Positions 6,562 through 13,858 of a stretch of 13,893 nt of DNA are shown in pieces. Within the stretch, counting starts at the first letter, position 1; every line of letters starts with the position of its first letter. The position numbers and the translations under genes were made by a program. The notes beneath the pieces are model-generated. The model saw nothing but the letters and a program-made list of their open reading frames with translations. It had not been told where the DNA came from and made no database searches. Origin of the DNA: Sulfurimonas sp. (GTDB lineage Bacteria; Campylobacterota; Campylobacteria; Campylobacterales; Sulfurimonadaceae); assembly GCF_023229105.1 (NCBI RefSeq), contig NZ_JALNZY010000053.1:1-13893 (forward strand), read 5' to 3'.

Positions 6562-6590
6562 TTTCTTACAGGCTGCTTGCCTGTAAGAAA
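6562..6590 (-). terminator. 12-bp hairpin directly after tkt, probable terminator
   Basis: Positions 6562-6573 and 6579-6590 are perfectly complementary, giving a 12-bp stem with a five-base loop. It begins at the base after the tkt stop codon. The GC-rich part sits next to the loop. On the tkt strand the stem is followed by A-rich sequence with only a short T run, so it is not a classic intrinsic terminator. It could act as a terminator or as a 3'-end stabiliser that blocks exonucleases. Confidence 0.55.
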
Positions 6591-8510
6591 TTATATGATT
6601 TTTGCCATGATGCCATCTACCGAAAAACCAAATTTAGCAAACAACTTATCAGCAGGAGCAGAAGCACCGAAAGTATCCATGCCGATTACTTCATCTGCAA
6701 ATCTGTACCATTCTAAGCCACGCGCTGCTTCAATGGCTACTTTTTTAGTATCTTGTTTAATAATCGAATTAATATATGCTTTGTCTTGCTCAATAAAAAG
6801 GTCATAACATGGGACTGAGATAACATCTGCTTTAACACCTTTTGCATTAAGTGCTTCTTTTACTTTAAGAGCAAGTTCTACCTCTGAGCCTGAAGCCATT
6901 AAGGTTATAGTAGCATTTTCGTCAGTAGCTAGAAGGTATCCACCTTTAGCCGCACTCCCTTTCACTGCTGATGGTAATATTGAGAGGTTTTGGCGTGAAC
7001 AGACAAAAGCTGATGGAGAGCTTTTCATCTCTAGAGCTATTTTCCACGCCTCTATATTTTCTCCACCATCAGCAGGTCTCCAAACATAAAAGTTTGGAAG
7101 TGCACGAAATTGGCTTAAGTGCTCTATAGGTTGATGAGTCGGTCCATCTTCGCCTACACCGATACTATCATGTGTCCAAACAAAAAAGTGTTGAATCCCC
7201 GAAAGAGCTGCAATTCTTGCAGCAGGTTTTAAGTAGTCTGAAAATACAAAAAATGTAGCACTAAAAGGCATTAGCGGACCATAAAGAGCAATAGCGTTAG
7301 TTATTGAAGCCATTGCATGTTCACGAATACCGAAGTAGATATTTCTGCCTTTTGGATAAACGCCCATGTCAATAAGCTCTGTTTTGTTTGAAGGACTTAA
7401 ATCTGCCGAACCACCTAAAAAATTAGGAAGTGCTTTTGCGATAGCATTTAAAATTTTTCCGTTTGTGTTTCTTGTTGCATCAGCCTTATCAAAAGTTGGC
7501 CAAGTAATTCTTGAAAAATCTGGATTTTGCAGAGCCTCTAAAGTCTCATTTTGTTCCATTAACGGAAGAGTTTTAAGACTATGAAGCCACTCACGCTCAA
7601 CTAAATCACCATTTTCTATTGCACATCTAAAGCGAGCCATTACATCTTCATCTACATGGAAACTTTTTGTCGCATCAAATCCTGCTGCCGCTTTAGCCTC
7701 TGCAATTACCTCACTTCCAAGAGGAGCACCGTGGGAGTGATGAGAACCTTCAAGTTTACCAGCACACTTTGCAATCGTTGTATGAGCGATAATAATAGTC
7801 GGCTTCTTATTCCCTTTTGCAGTCGTAATTGCAGTGTTAATCTCATCATAGTTATGGCCATCACACTCTAAAGCGTCCCAACCTTGCGCTTCAAAACGAA
7901 GACGAATATTTTCACTTATGCTCAAATCGGTTGAGCCTTCAATCGTGATGCGGTTTGAATCATAGATAAGAATAAGATTATCAAGCTTGTTGTGTCCGGC
8001 AATTGAACAAGCCTCATAACTAATGCCCTCTTCCAAGTCACCATCGCCGCATAAACAGTAAACCTTGTGATCTATGACTTTTGCACTGTCTGAATTTACC
8101 TGTGCACCCATAAATTTTGAAGCCATTGCAAAACCAACTGCATTTGCAATACCTTGTCCAAGCGGCCCTGTAGTAATCTCTATACCTTTAGTATGCCCAT
8201 ACTCAGGATGTCCCGGAGTTTTTGAGTCTAGTTGGCGAAAGTTTTTAAGGTCATCTATTTCAAGTCCGTATCCCCAAAGATAATAAAGCGAGTAGATAAG
8301 TCCTGTTGCATGTCCGCCTGAGAAAACAAGTCTGTCACGATTTAGCCAAGATGGGTTTTTAGGATTGTGATTTAAATGCTCACTCAATATAACTGCGATA
8401 TCAGCAAGCCCCATCGGTGCGCCTGGGTGTCCTGAATTGGCACGCTGAACCATATCTGCTGCTAAAAATCTTATACTATCTGCCATTTTTTTACGCATTG
8501 CATTACTCAT
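6591..8510 (-). CDS. tkt: Transketolase
   Basis: A full-length thiamine diphosphate enzyme (639 residues from the preferred start) that moves two-carbon ketol units between sugar phosphates in the non-oxidative pentose phosphate pathway. Visible motifs are SGHPGAP at 26-32 with the catalytic His28, the thiamine-diphosphate/Mg site GDGDLEEG at 155-162 with Asn186 downstream, the catalytic Glu397 in IREHAMA, and GEDGPTHQPIEHL at 453-465. I chose the ATG at 8510 (MSNAMRKK) because family members start a few residues before the ADAIR-like helix and AAAGG (8521-8525) lies 10 bases upstream. The frame stays open to a GTG at 8585, which would add 25 residues. It is the last gene of the minus-strand unit after ispA, and the two share a plausible supply of triose and sugar phosphates for isoprenoid precursors. 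A terminator-like hairpin follows the stop. Confidence 0.97.
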   Translation of the reverse strand: MSNAMRKKMADSIRFLAADMVQRANSGHPGAPMGLADIAVILSEHLNHNPKNPSWLNRDRLVFSGGHATGLIYSLYYLWGYGLEIDDLKNFRQLDSKTPGHPEYGHTKGIEITTGPLGQGIANAVGFAMASKFMGAQVNSDSAKVIDHKVYCLCGDGDLEEGISYEACSIAGHNKLDNLILIYDSNRITIEGSTDLSISENIRLRFEAQGWDALECDGHNYDEINTAITTAKGNKKPTIIIAHTTIAKCAGKLEGSHHSHGAPLGSEVIAEAKAAAGFDATKSFHVDEDVMARFRCAIENGDLVEREWLHSLKTLPLMEQNETLEALQNPDFSRITWPTFDKADATRNTNGKILNAIAKALPNFLGGSADLSPSNKTELIDMGVYPKGRNIYFGIREHAMASITNAIALYGPLMPFSATFFVFSDYLKPAARIAALSGIQHFFVWTHDSIGVGEDGPTHQPIEHLSQFRALPNFYVWRPADGGENIEAWKIALEMKSSPSAFVCSRQNLSILPSAVKGSAAKGGYLLATDENATITLMASGSEVELALKVKEALNAKGVKADVISVPCYDLFIEQDKAYINSIIKQDTKKVAIEAARGLEWYRFADEVIGMDTFGASAPADKLFAKFGFSVDGIMAKII

Positions 8511-8614
8511 AATTTTATCGCCTTTATTAAATTTTTTAAACGATGTCAGAAGTTCTTCCGCCATCTCTGCTAGCCGCTTTGGCACTGATGCTTGCCCTCT
8601 TTAAAGAAGCAAAG

Positions 8615-9466
8615 TTAAGTTTGTTTATGTCTGTTTATATAGTGTGTAAGAAGCGAAGAGAGTTCATTTTTTAATTTCTCATCAAAACCACTCATCTCTT
8701 TTGCAAGTATTTGAGCTAGCTCATCTGCTTCTTGTAGCGCCTCATCCAGCCCAAGAAGTGTAACAAAGCTATTTTTTGATTCATCGTTATTTGTTAATTT
8801 ACCTGCCTCATGTGAACTTTGTGTTACATCTAAAATATCATCTTGAATCTGAAATAGAAGTCCAAGTTTTATGCCAAAATCATAAAGAGCATCTGCTAGC
8901 TCTTCCTGACCGACAATAATTGCACCCATCTTAAGTGAAGCGGCGATAAGTTTTGCTGTCTTATTTGTATGTAAAACTCTCACATCCTCTATACTCAGAG
9001 GTCTGTTTTCAAAATAGCAGTCAATCGCTTGACCCAAAACCATTCCGTTAAGTCCGCCATTAACCGCCAACTCTCTTATAAGTGCAACTCTCGTGGAGTC
9101 TGAGAAGGGAGCATCACTTAAAATTTCAAAAGAGTAGGTGTTGAGAGCATCGCCTGCCAAAATTGCAGTTACCTCATCAAAAAGCACATGCAAGGTAGGC
9201 TCTCCTCTGCGAAGCGGCGAGTTGTCCATTATAGGCAAATCATCATGGATAAGAGAGTATGTATGCAAAAGTTCTATCGCGTATGCCGCATGATATGCTC
9301 CGCCTATTAAAAGCGGATTGTAAGCATTTACCACCCCAAGCAGAAGTGCAGGACGAAATCTCTTGCCACCCGCAAGGAGCATTTTTTGAACTGCTTCTTC
9401 ATAAGTCGGATGTATGCTTTTTGACGTTGGTAAATGATTTAATAAAAAATTCTCAAAGTTGTGCAT
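8615..9466 (-). CDS. ispA: Polyprenyl (farnesyl/geranyl) diphosphate synthase
   Basis: A 283-residue all-helical trans-prenyltransferase that joins isopentenyl diphosphate to allylic diphosphates, feeding undecaprenyl and quinone side-chain synthesis. It shows GGKRFRP at 33-39, the first aspartate-rich motif DDLPIMD at 75-81 followed by LRRG, GQAID at 145-149, the K-T pair in NKTAKL at 168-173 and the second aspartate-rich motif DDILD at 209-213. The four-residue gap in the first motif (DDxxxxD) is the bacterial type II farnesyl diphosphate synthase form. A bulky Tyr70 five residues before it suggests a short product such as C15, but chain length needs a test. ATG at 9466 lies 12 bases after the PDZ gene stop with only a weak AGGT ribosome binding site, suggesting translational coupling. 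Confidence 0.95.
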   Translation of the reverse strand: MHNFENFLLNHLPTSKSIHPTYEEAVQKMLLAGGKRFRPALLLGVVNAYNPLLIGGAYHAAYAIELLHTYSLIHDDLPIMDNSPLRRGEPTLHVLFDEVTAILAGDALNTYSFEILSDAPFSDSTRVALIRELAVNGGLNGMVLGQAIDCYFENRPLSIEDVRVLHTNKTAKLIAASLKMGAIIVGQEELADALYDFGIKLGLLFQIQDDILDVTQSSHEAGKLTNNDESKNSFVTLLGLDEALQEADELAQILAKEMSGFDEKLKNELSSLLTHYINRHKQT

Positions 9467-9478
9467 ATGAAATTTTAC

Positions 9479-10459
9479 CTAATTTACTTTCACAAAGAAC
9501 TGAAAATGCTCTCTTTCAAAAAGAAGATATGCACTCTTTTTAGGATTGTCTATCATCTCTAATATCTCCTCTTCATTCTTTACATCTTTTTTGTTGACCT
9601 GCAATAGCCTGTCTCCTAGTTTGAGTCCATAATGCTCGGCTTTTTTCTCTATCCTAATAATAAATAAATTTTTATCAAAAGATATTCCTAAAAGCTCTAA
9701 AAACGTATCGCTGAGATATCCGCCACCCGCTCTGTTTTGAGTTTTTACACTTAAAGTAAGCAGCTCATTTTTTCGTTTTATTTTTACGCTGTGAACGGAG
9801 TTGATTTCGCTAAAGAGCACCTCTCTCATAAACATGGCACTATCTTTAACTTTTTTACCATCTAGCTCCAAAACTATATCGTCTTTTTTAAATAAATTAT
9901 CTTTAAAAAAAGGGTTAGAGCTACTGATAGTAACTGAACAGCCGACATCTTTGACTCTAATACCGAAATCTCCATAGGCTACTTTTTTGCTTTTTAAAAA
10001 ATGTTCAATATACTCTTTTTCAATTATCCCGCGCGGGGTTACAATTCCTTCCAGCGCGCAACAGCTGTTTAGCAGCAGACTAGGCGCACTAAGCGGCTCG
10101 CTAAATGTTGCAAAACTATTTAGTCCAACCTGTTTTTTTATAATTTTTCCCTCAATTACAGTGTTGTTATCAACACCAAAAGTTCCCAAAGATTGATTCG
10201 TATTAACTCTAAAAGGGTATTTGAAATTTTTTCTAACCTCTATAAGGTAAAGAGAAAGATATGGGTCATATTTGATAATTTTTGCATTTGGCTGAGTTGT
10301 GGAAAAAATGATTTTTTGATTATTTTGCAGAGGAATATGGAGTGAATTTTCTACAATTGCTCTTGAATCAACTGTTTTTTGCCTGCAAGAGTCAATACCG
10401 CCTTTACATGCATAAAGATTTAAAAAAAGAAGGTTTAATGCTAAAAATAGCCTAAACAC
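9479..10459 (-). CDS. Exported PDZ-domain protein of unknown function
   Basis: A 326-residue protein with an N-terminal hydrophobic signal (residues 1-18, MFRLFLALNLLFLNLYAC) and no other membrane segment, so it is probably periplasmic or membrane-anchored. The LYAC sequence resembles a lipobox but has Tyr at -2, so lipidation is uncertain. The middle (about 160-242) and the C-terminal part (about 248-326) look like two PDZ-like units: one centred on DDIVLELDGKKV at 193-204, the other on GLKLGDRLLQVNKKDV at 278-293. Five cysteines (18, 25, 133, 134, 174) may form disulfides. No protease catalytic motif is seen, so it is not a DegP or CtpA enzyme. It starts with GTG right after the ybaB stop. 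I recall a homologue between ybaB and ispA in Campylobacter, but its function is not known to me. Confidence 0.8.
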   Translation of the reverse strand: MFRLFLALNLLFLNLYACKGGIDSCRQKTVDSRAIVENSLHIPLQNNQKIIFSTTQPNAKIIKYDPYLSLYLIEVRKNFKYPFRVNTNQSLGTFGVDNNTVIEGKIIKKQVGLNSFATFSEPLSAPSLLLNSCCALEGIVTPRGIIEKEYIEHFLKSKKVAYGDFGIRVKDVGCSVTISSSNPFFKDNLFKKDDIVLELDGKKVKDSAMFMREVLFSEINSVHSVKIKRKNELLTLSVKTQNRAGGGYLSDTFLELLGISFDKNLFIIRIEKKAEHYGLKLGDRLLQVNKKDVKNEEEILEMIDNPKKSAYLLFEREHFQFFVKVN

Positions 10460-10777
10460 TTACTTTGCCCCAAATGGATTTACGCCACCCATTGTGCCAA
10501 GCATACCTAAGGCACTATTTTGCCTATTGGCTTCTACCATTTTATTAGCATCGTTTATTGCACCGATTAGTAGAATTTGCAGCGAATCTTTATCGCTAAG
10601 AAGTGAATCGTCAATATTTATATCCACAACTTCTCCCTTTCCGTTGATGGCAATTTCAACCATACCGCCACCGCTTTTGACCTTGAAAATTTTAGACGCT
10701 AGCTCAGCTTGAAGCTTTTTTGCATTTTCCTGCATTCCCTCAAGCATCTTACTCATATCGCCTAAATTTCCAAACAT
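10460..10777 (-). CDS. ybaB: YbaB/EbfC family nucleoid-associated protein
   Basis: A 105-residue DNA-binding protein of the YbaB/EbfC family, which form dimers and bind DNA non-specifically or at short palindromes. It begins MFGNLGDMSKMLEGMQENAKK, with the amphipathic N-terminal helix rich in Met and Gln. Its core GGGMVEIAINGKGEVVDINID (about 36-56) is the family's conserved beta hairpin, and it ends in a Gly/Met-rich tail. Length is normal for the family. In many bacteria ybaB lies between dnaX and recR; here it is in a metabolic operon between panD and the PDZ gene, with gaps of 2 and 0 bases. I recall a similar placement near murE and ispA in Campylobacter. Its DNA target and role here are unknown. 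Confidence 0.9.
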   Translation of the reverse strand: MFGNLGDMSKMLEGMQENAKKLQAELASKIFKVKSGGGMVEIAINGKGEVVDINIDDSLLSDKDSLQILLIGAINDANKMVEANRQNSALGMLGTMGGVNPFGAK

Positions 10778-10779
10778 AT

Positions 10780-11145
10780 TTATATCTCTTCTAAAATTTC
10801 TTCGATGTCGTTGTTTTCGTTTACTAAAACAACTTTGGGTTTATAGTTTAACAGTTCGCTTTCATTATATGTAGCGTATGCAACTATAATGATTTTATCA
10901 CCTTTGTGAACTTTTCTAGCAGCTGCCCCGTTTAAACAGACATCTCTCTTTCCACGTTCACCTAAAATAATATATGTTGAAAATCTCTCACCATTATTGA
11001 TGTTTAGTATTTCAACTTTTTGTCCAACTCTCATCTTTGAAGCTTCTAAAAGCTCCTCATCTACAGTGATTGAGCCAACATAGTTAAGATTAGCATCAGT
11101 TACCGTAGCACGATGAATTTTGCTGTAGAGCATTTCTATCGTCAT
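10780..11145 (-). CDS. panD: Aspartate 1-decarboxylase proenzyme
   Basis: A 121-residue pyruvoyl enzyme that converts L-aspartate to beta-alanine for pantothenate and coenzyme A synthesis. The chain self-cleaves between Gly24 and Ser25 (YVGSITVD at 22-29), and Ser25 becomes the pyruvoyl group; both residues are at the same positions as in E. coli. Conserved Lys9 in the SKIHRA segment, Tyr58 in the FSTYIILGERG block and LNGAAAR at 71-77 are also present. The C-terminal end is slightly longer and acidic (ENNDIEEILEEI). It lies 1 base after the ferredoxin-like gene and 2 bases before ybaB, so translation is probably coupled; its own ribosome binding site (GGGAATG) is weak. No panB or panC is in the window. 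Confidence 0.96.
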   Translation of the reverse strand: MTIEMLYSKIHRATVTDANLNYVGSITVDEELLEASKMRVGQKVEILNINNGERFSTYIILGERGKRDVCLNGAAARKVHKGDKIIIVAYATYNESELLNYKPKVVLVNENNDIEEILEEI

Positions 11146-11146
11146 T

Positions 11147-11521
11147 TTACATTCCCATCTGTTTTTTCATTTCGCATGGCGAAATAGGTTCATCCCACAT
11201 ATCAGAACTTATAAGATACTCTTCAACGACTTTGCCGCCGATGATATGCTCTTCTATGATTTTATCTATCTTCTCTTTATTAAGAGCCGCATACATAAAA
11301 TGTCCAGGCTCAACAAGCATAACAGGACCTGCCGTGCAACGATTTAAGCATGACGTTCGTATAGGCTGAACTGTTCCCATTATACCCTCTTTCATTAGTT
11401 TTTGTGCCAGATGCTGAAAAAGGTCTTGTGTTTCAGGCGTGACACATGAAGGTTTTGGCATACCAGGAGGAGCTGATTGCTCGCACTTAAATATATAAAA
11501 TGCCGGCTGAGGAATTCCCAT
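11147..11521 (-). CDS. Thioredoxin-like [2Fe-2S] ferredoxin-domain protein
   Basis: A 124-residue protein with the spacing of thioredoxin-like [2Fe-2S] ferredoxins: Cys13 and Cys26, then Cys58 and Cys62 in TSCLNRCTAGP, which would hold one [2Fe-2S] cluster. Its N-terminal part (IPQPAFYIFKCEQSAPPGMPKPSC) and the VEPGHFMYAALNKEKIDKII segment fit that fold. An extra Cys116 lies in the C-terminal tail. Members serve as electron carriers or accessory subunits, as in NuoE-like proteins; the partner here is unknown and panD needs no redox factor. I chose ATG at 11521, which has GGGT at 8 bases and matches the family start. A TTG at 11551 would fall upstream of the expected transcription start. It is the first gene of the unit leading to tkt. 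Confidence 0.85.
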   Translation of the reverse strand: MGIPQPAFYIFKCEQSAPPGMPKPSCVTPETQDLFQHLAQKLMKEGIMGTVQPIRTSCLNRCTAGPVMLVEPGHFMYAALNKEKIDKIIEEHIIGGKVVEEYLISSDMWDEPISPCEMKKQMGM

Positions 11522-11550
11522 AAATACTACCCTTATTAAAATTTTTCGCA

Positions 11551-11556
11551 ATTATA
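11551..11556 (-). promoter_or_regulatory. -10 box (TATAAT) for the ferredoxin-panD-ybaB-PDZ-ispA-tkt unit
   Basis: A perfect minus-strand TATAAT preceded by GA lies 29 bases upstream of the ATG at 11521. Transcription would start near 11544, leaving a leader of about 23 bases that carries the GGGT ribosome binding site. The gap back to the murE stop is 98 bases, the largest break in the right half apart from the ispA-tkt gap, which supports a separate unit here. No consensus -35 is evident. Confidence 0.6.
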
Positions 11557-11619
11557 TCAAAAATAATCCTATAAATAATAACGCACATAAAGAAGTTTAA
11601 GCGATTAAGATCTATATTA

Positions 11620-12912
11620 TTATTTTTTCAATATCTCTCTAACAACTTCCCTGTCGTCAAAAGGAAATTTTTCATCATAGATAATTTGAAAAGACTCATC
11701 CCCTTTCCCGAGAATTACAACCACTTCATCCTTTTGTTGCTCTTTAATCGCCATCTCAATCGCTTTTCTTCTGTTTAACTCAACGCTCACAATGCTTCTA
11801 TCTTCTATCCCCTCTAAGATATCATTTACGATATCCTGAGGATCTTCATTTCTTGGATTATCACTCGTTATGTAGAGTTTCTTAGCCAAACTAGCAGCGA
11901 CCTTTCCCATCAAAGGTCTTTTTGTTTTGTCTCTGTCTCCGCCCGCACCAAAAACAACCAGAAGTTCTTTCTCTTTAAGCGCATTTAAAACCTGCTGCAT
12001 CCCATCTGGCGTATGAGCAAAATCAACTATTACATTTGGAACTTCACTTACCTGCTCCATTCGCCCGCTAACTCCAGCAAAATTATCAACAACCTCACAA
12101 ACATCTTCAAGCTTTTTCCCGGTTAAAATATGTGTTGCCGCAATTGCGGCTAAGAGGTTATAGAGATTGAAAAATCCATGTAAAGAGGCGGTAAAAGGAA
12201 CTACATCTTTTATATTTTGAATAATTCCGCTTGTTGCGTTATTTAGTGAATATGCAATCAATCTGTATGTTGCAGAATTTTCTATTCCGTAAGTAAATGT
12301 ATTTTTAAAATTAAACGACGCTTTTGGCTCATCTTTATTTATAAGTTTTTTGCCATCATCTTGAAAAAAGCTGTTTTTAACCGCTATGTATTCCCCGATG
12401 GTTTTATGATAATCCAGATGATCTTGTGTAATATTTGTTAAAATTTTAAGCTCAAAGTCAAGCCCCTCTACTCTTTTTTGAGCAATTGCATGTGAACTGA
12501 CTTCCATAATAAAAAATTCACAGCCTGCCATAACAGCCTGATATATATGCTTATATGTATTTAAAACAGAGGGGGTCGTTAAACTTTTCCCCTCAACAAG
12601 CTCATCGTTCATAAAAAAGCCGCGAGTCCCTTGCATTGCACTCTTGTATCCTAAATCCAACAAAAATGAGTATATAGCGCTTGCAGTTGTCGTCTTGCCG
12701 TTGGTTCCGGTTATTCCGACAATTTTTATCTTATCTACTCCAAAAAGTTTTGCTATATCTTTTATATTTATAATAGAATGAGCACCGTTATCTTTTGCAT
12801 TTTGTAGATACTTCTCATTTTGGGCGGTTAATACAAATGCAGTCTCCTTATCACACTCCTGCGAACTTTCGGTTATATATCTAAACGCTTCTTCGGGCAG
12901 CTCAATTTTCAA
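11620..12912 (-). CDS. murE: UDP-N-acetylmuramoyl-L-alanyl-D-glutamate--2,6-diaminopimelate ligase
   Basis: A cytoplasmic Mur ligase of 430 residues that adds meso-diaminopimelate to the peptidoglycan precursor using ATP. It has the P-loop GTNGKTTT at 69-76, EVSSHA at 137-142, the lysine expected to be carbamylated at Lys179, HGFFN at 245-249, GRMEQV at 283-288 and GAGGDRD at 322-328. DNPR at 351-354 is the diaminopimelate-recognition motif, against lysine-adding MurE. The length is shorter than E. coli MurE, as in other Campylobacterota, mainly because the N-terminal domain is reduced. The start is inferred as TTG at 12912: AAAGGG (12921-12926) is 8 bases upstream and the protein then begins KIELPEEAF. 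In-frame ATGs at 12960 and 12975 would overlap the upstream gene more and add basic residues unlike the family. The overlap with the upstream stop is 11 bases. Confidence 0.94.
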   Translation of the reverse strand: MKIELPEEAFRYITESSQECDKETAFVLTAQNEKYLQNAKDNGAHSIINIKDIAKLFGVDKIKIVGITGTNGKTTTASAIYSFLLDLGYKSAMQGTRGFFMNDELVEGKSLTTPSVLNTYKHIYQAVMAGCEFFIMEVSSHAIAQKRVEGLDFELKILTNITQDHLDYHKTIGEYIAVKNSFFQDDGKKLINKDEPKASFNFKNTFTYGIENSATYRLIAYSLNNATSGIIQNIKDVVPFTASLHGFFNLYNLLAAIAATHILTGKKLEDVCEVVDNFAGVSGRMEQVSEVPNVIVDFAHTPDGMQQVLNALKEKELLVVFGAGGDRDKTKRPLMGKVAASLAKKLYITSDNPRNEDPQDIVNDILEGIEDRSIVSVELNRRKAIEMAIKEQQKDEVVVILGKGDESFQIIYDEKFPFDDREVVREILKK

Positions 12913-13492
12913 TTTTTTTGCCCTTTGCCAATTTTTTAAGTAATTTTTTAAGCAGTTCATCACTTGGATAAACACTCAGGGCATTTTCTAAATAAGTAAG
13001 TGCCATTTCCGCAAAACCATGCTCTATAAGATTGTCCAAAAAGTCAATAAAGTCCTCTTTTTGGGTAATTATAACCCGAGTCGAGAACATAATATTTTCA
13101 AAAGTCTCCTTGAAGCTCTCTCCTGCATCTATTAAAGCTTTGAAATCTTTGTATAAAATACCATCTTCAAGCTCTATTCTGTCACGAATAGGCTGCGCAA
13201 ATACTTCGCCGAGCTTCTCCATCGAGCCATCCATATTTTGAAGGATATCCCCTATGATAACATCAGCTTGCTCTTTGTCTTGCTCTTTTAGTATCTCATA
13301 GTAATCAAAAAGGGCTTCTGCTCCACCCTCTCCGCTTAGTGCCATCTCGGCAAGAATGACACCGTTATATGCCTCTTTTGAGTGAGGAAAATTTTGTAGT
13401 ACCGCGGCAAACTTCTCCAACGCATTTTTATAGTCTGATCTGGAGAAACTATCTTTAGCTTGTGATAATATTTTATGTTTACTTATTGCCAT
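12902..13492 (-). CDS. TPR-like helical protein of unknown function between nifU and murE
   Basis: A 196-residue soluble, acidic-rich helical protein. The N-terminal part (about 4-50) reads as a tetratricopeptide-type helix pair: LSQAKDSFSRSDYKNALEKFAAVLQ-like, with the YxxALEKF and PHSKEAY pattern. The C-terminal part (about 155-185) repeats it as FAEMALTYLENALSVYPSDELL. The central 60-150 segment is helical and does not show clear repeats. There are no cysteines and no signal or membrane segment, so it is probably a cytosolic scaffold or adaptor. ATG at 13492 has GGGGGAG just upstream. It lies 19 bases after nifU and overlaps murE by 11 bases. I recall an uncharacterised gene in the same place in Campylobacter jejuni. 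Function not assigned. Confidence 0.75.
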   Translation of the reverse strand: MAISKHKILSQAKDSFSRSDYKNALEKFAAVLQNFPHSKEAYNGVILAEMALSGEGGAEALFDYYEILKEQDKEQADVIIGDILQNMDGSMEKLGEVFAQPIRDRIELEDGILYKDFKALIDAGESFKETFENIMFSTRVIITQKEDFIDFLDNLIEHGFAEMALTYLENALSVYPSDELLKKLLKKLAKGKKIEN

Positions 13493-13511
13493 ATTCTCCC
13501 CCTGTGTATTT

Positions 13512-13787
13512 TTATAAGTTATCTATATCGTTTTCCATACCTAAAGGCACATTTATAACTGTAATATCTGGGTGTATATCCATCTTTAGCTGTCTTTCTA
13601 CGCCATATTTCAATGTAGTTCCACTGCTAGCACATCCCACACATGCACCTCTTAGCTGTATATAAACCTTTGAGTTTTTAACTGTCAAAAACTCTATATC
13701 TCCACCATCAAGTGCCAAAGACGGACGAACTTTGTCTATAACATTCTTTACCGGCATCATCAACTCTTCGTCTGTAAATGGTATCAT
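13512..13787 (-). CDS. NifU C-terminal-domain (Nfu-type) iron-sulfur cluster carrier
   Basis: A 91-residue stand-alone NifU C-terminal domain that carries Fe-S clusters and passes them to target proteins. It shows VRPSLALDGGDIEFL at about 20-34 and the cluster-binding pair Cys49-x-x-Cys52 in GACVGCASS, then the helix TLKYGVERQL, which is the family pattern. Two monomers would share one cluster through the CxxC. There is no IscU-like N-terminal domain, so this is a carrier rather than a scaffold of the full NifU type. I prefer ATG at 13787 because AAGAAGG (13794-13800) then sits 6 bases upstream. The ATG at 13793 would abut that site with no spacing and would add only two residues. It opens the nifU / TPR-like / murE unit. 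Confidence 0.92.
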   Translation of the reverse strand: MIPFTDEELMMPVKNVIDKVRPSLALDGGDIEFLTVKNSKVYIQLRGACVGCASSGTTLKYGVERQLKMDIHPDITVINVPLGMENDIDNL

Positions 13788-13807
13788 GACCATCCTTCTT
13801 GATTATT

Positions 13808-13830
13808 TATCTTATTGTTTTCATAAGATA
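13808..13830. repeat. 8-bp inverted repeat in the nifU leader
   Basis: TATCTTAT (13808-13815) and ATAAGATA (13823-13830) are perfect complements with a seven-base spacer. They lie between the -10 box at 13859 and the start codon, about 20-45 bases after the expected transcription start. It could be an operator dyad or a weak leader hairpin. The stem is AT-rich with one G-C pair per arm, so a stable RNA structure is doubtful. Confidence 0.4.
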
Positions 13831-13858
13831 TGTAAATATCGCTTAACAAGTGATAAAA

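Noticed and set aside
11522..11551. TTG start giving a 134-residue ferredoxin-like protein
   Set aside because: It lies within the -10 box region, so it would precede the expected transcription start, and the ATG at 11521 has a better ribosome binding site and family fit.
10780..11551. Functional ferredoxin-PanD complex
   Set aside because: Adjacency alone suggests it; PanD is a self-processing pyruvoyl enzyme that needs no electron carrier, so there is no support beyond the operon.
11552..11619. Terminator after murE
   Set aside because: Only a 4-bp TTAA repeat is present and no GC-rich stem followed by T was seen.
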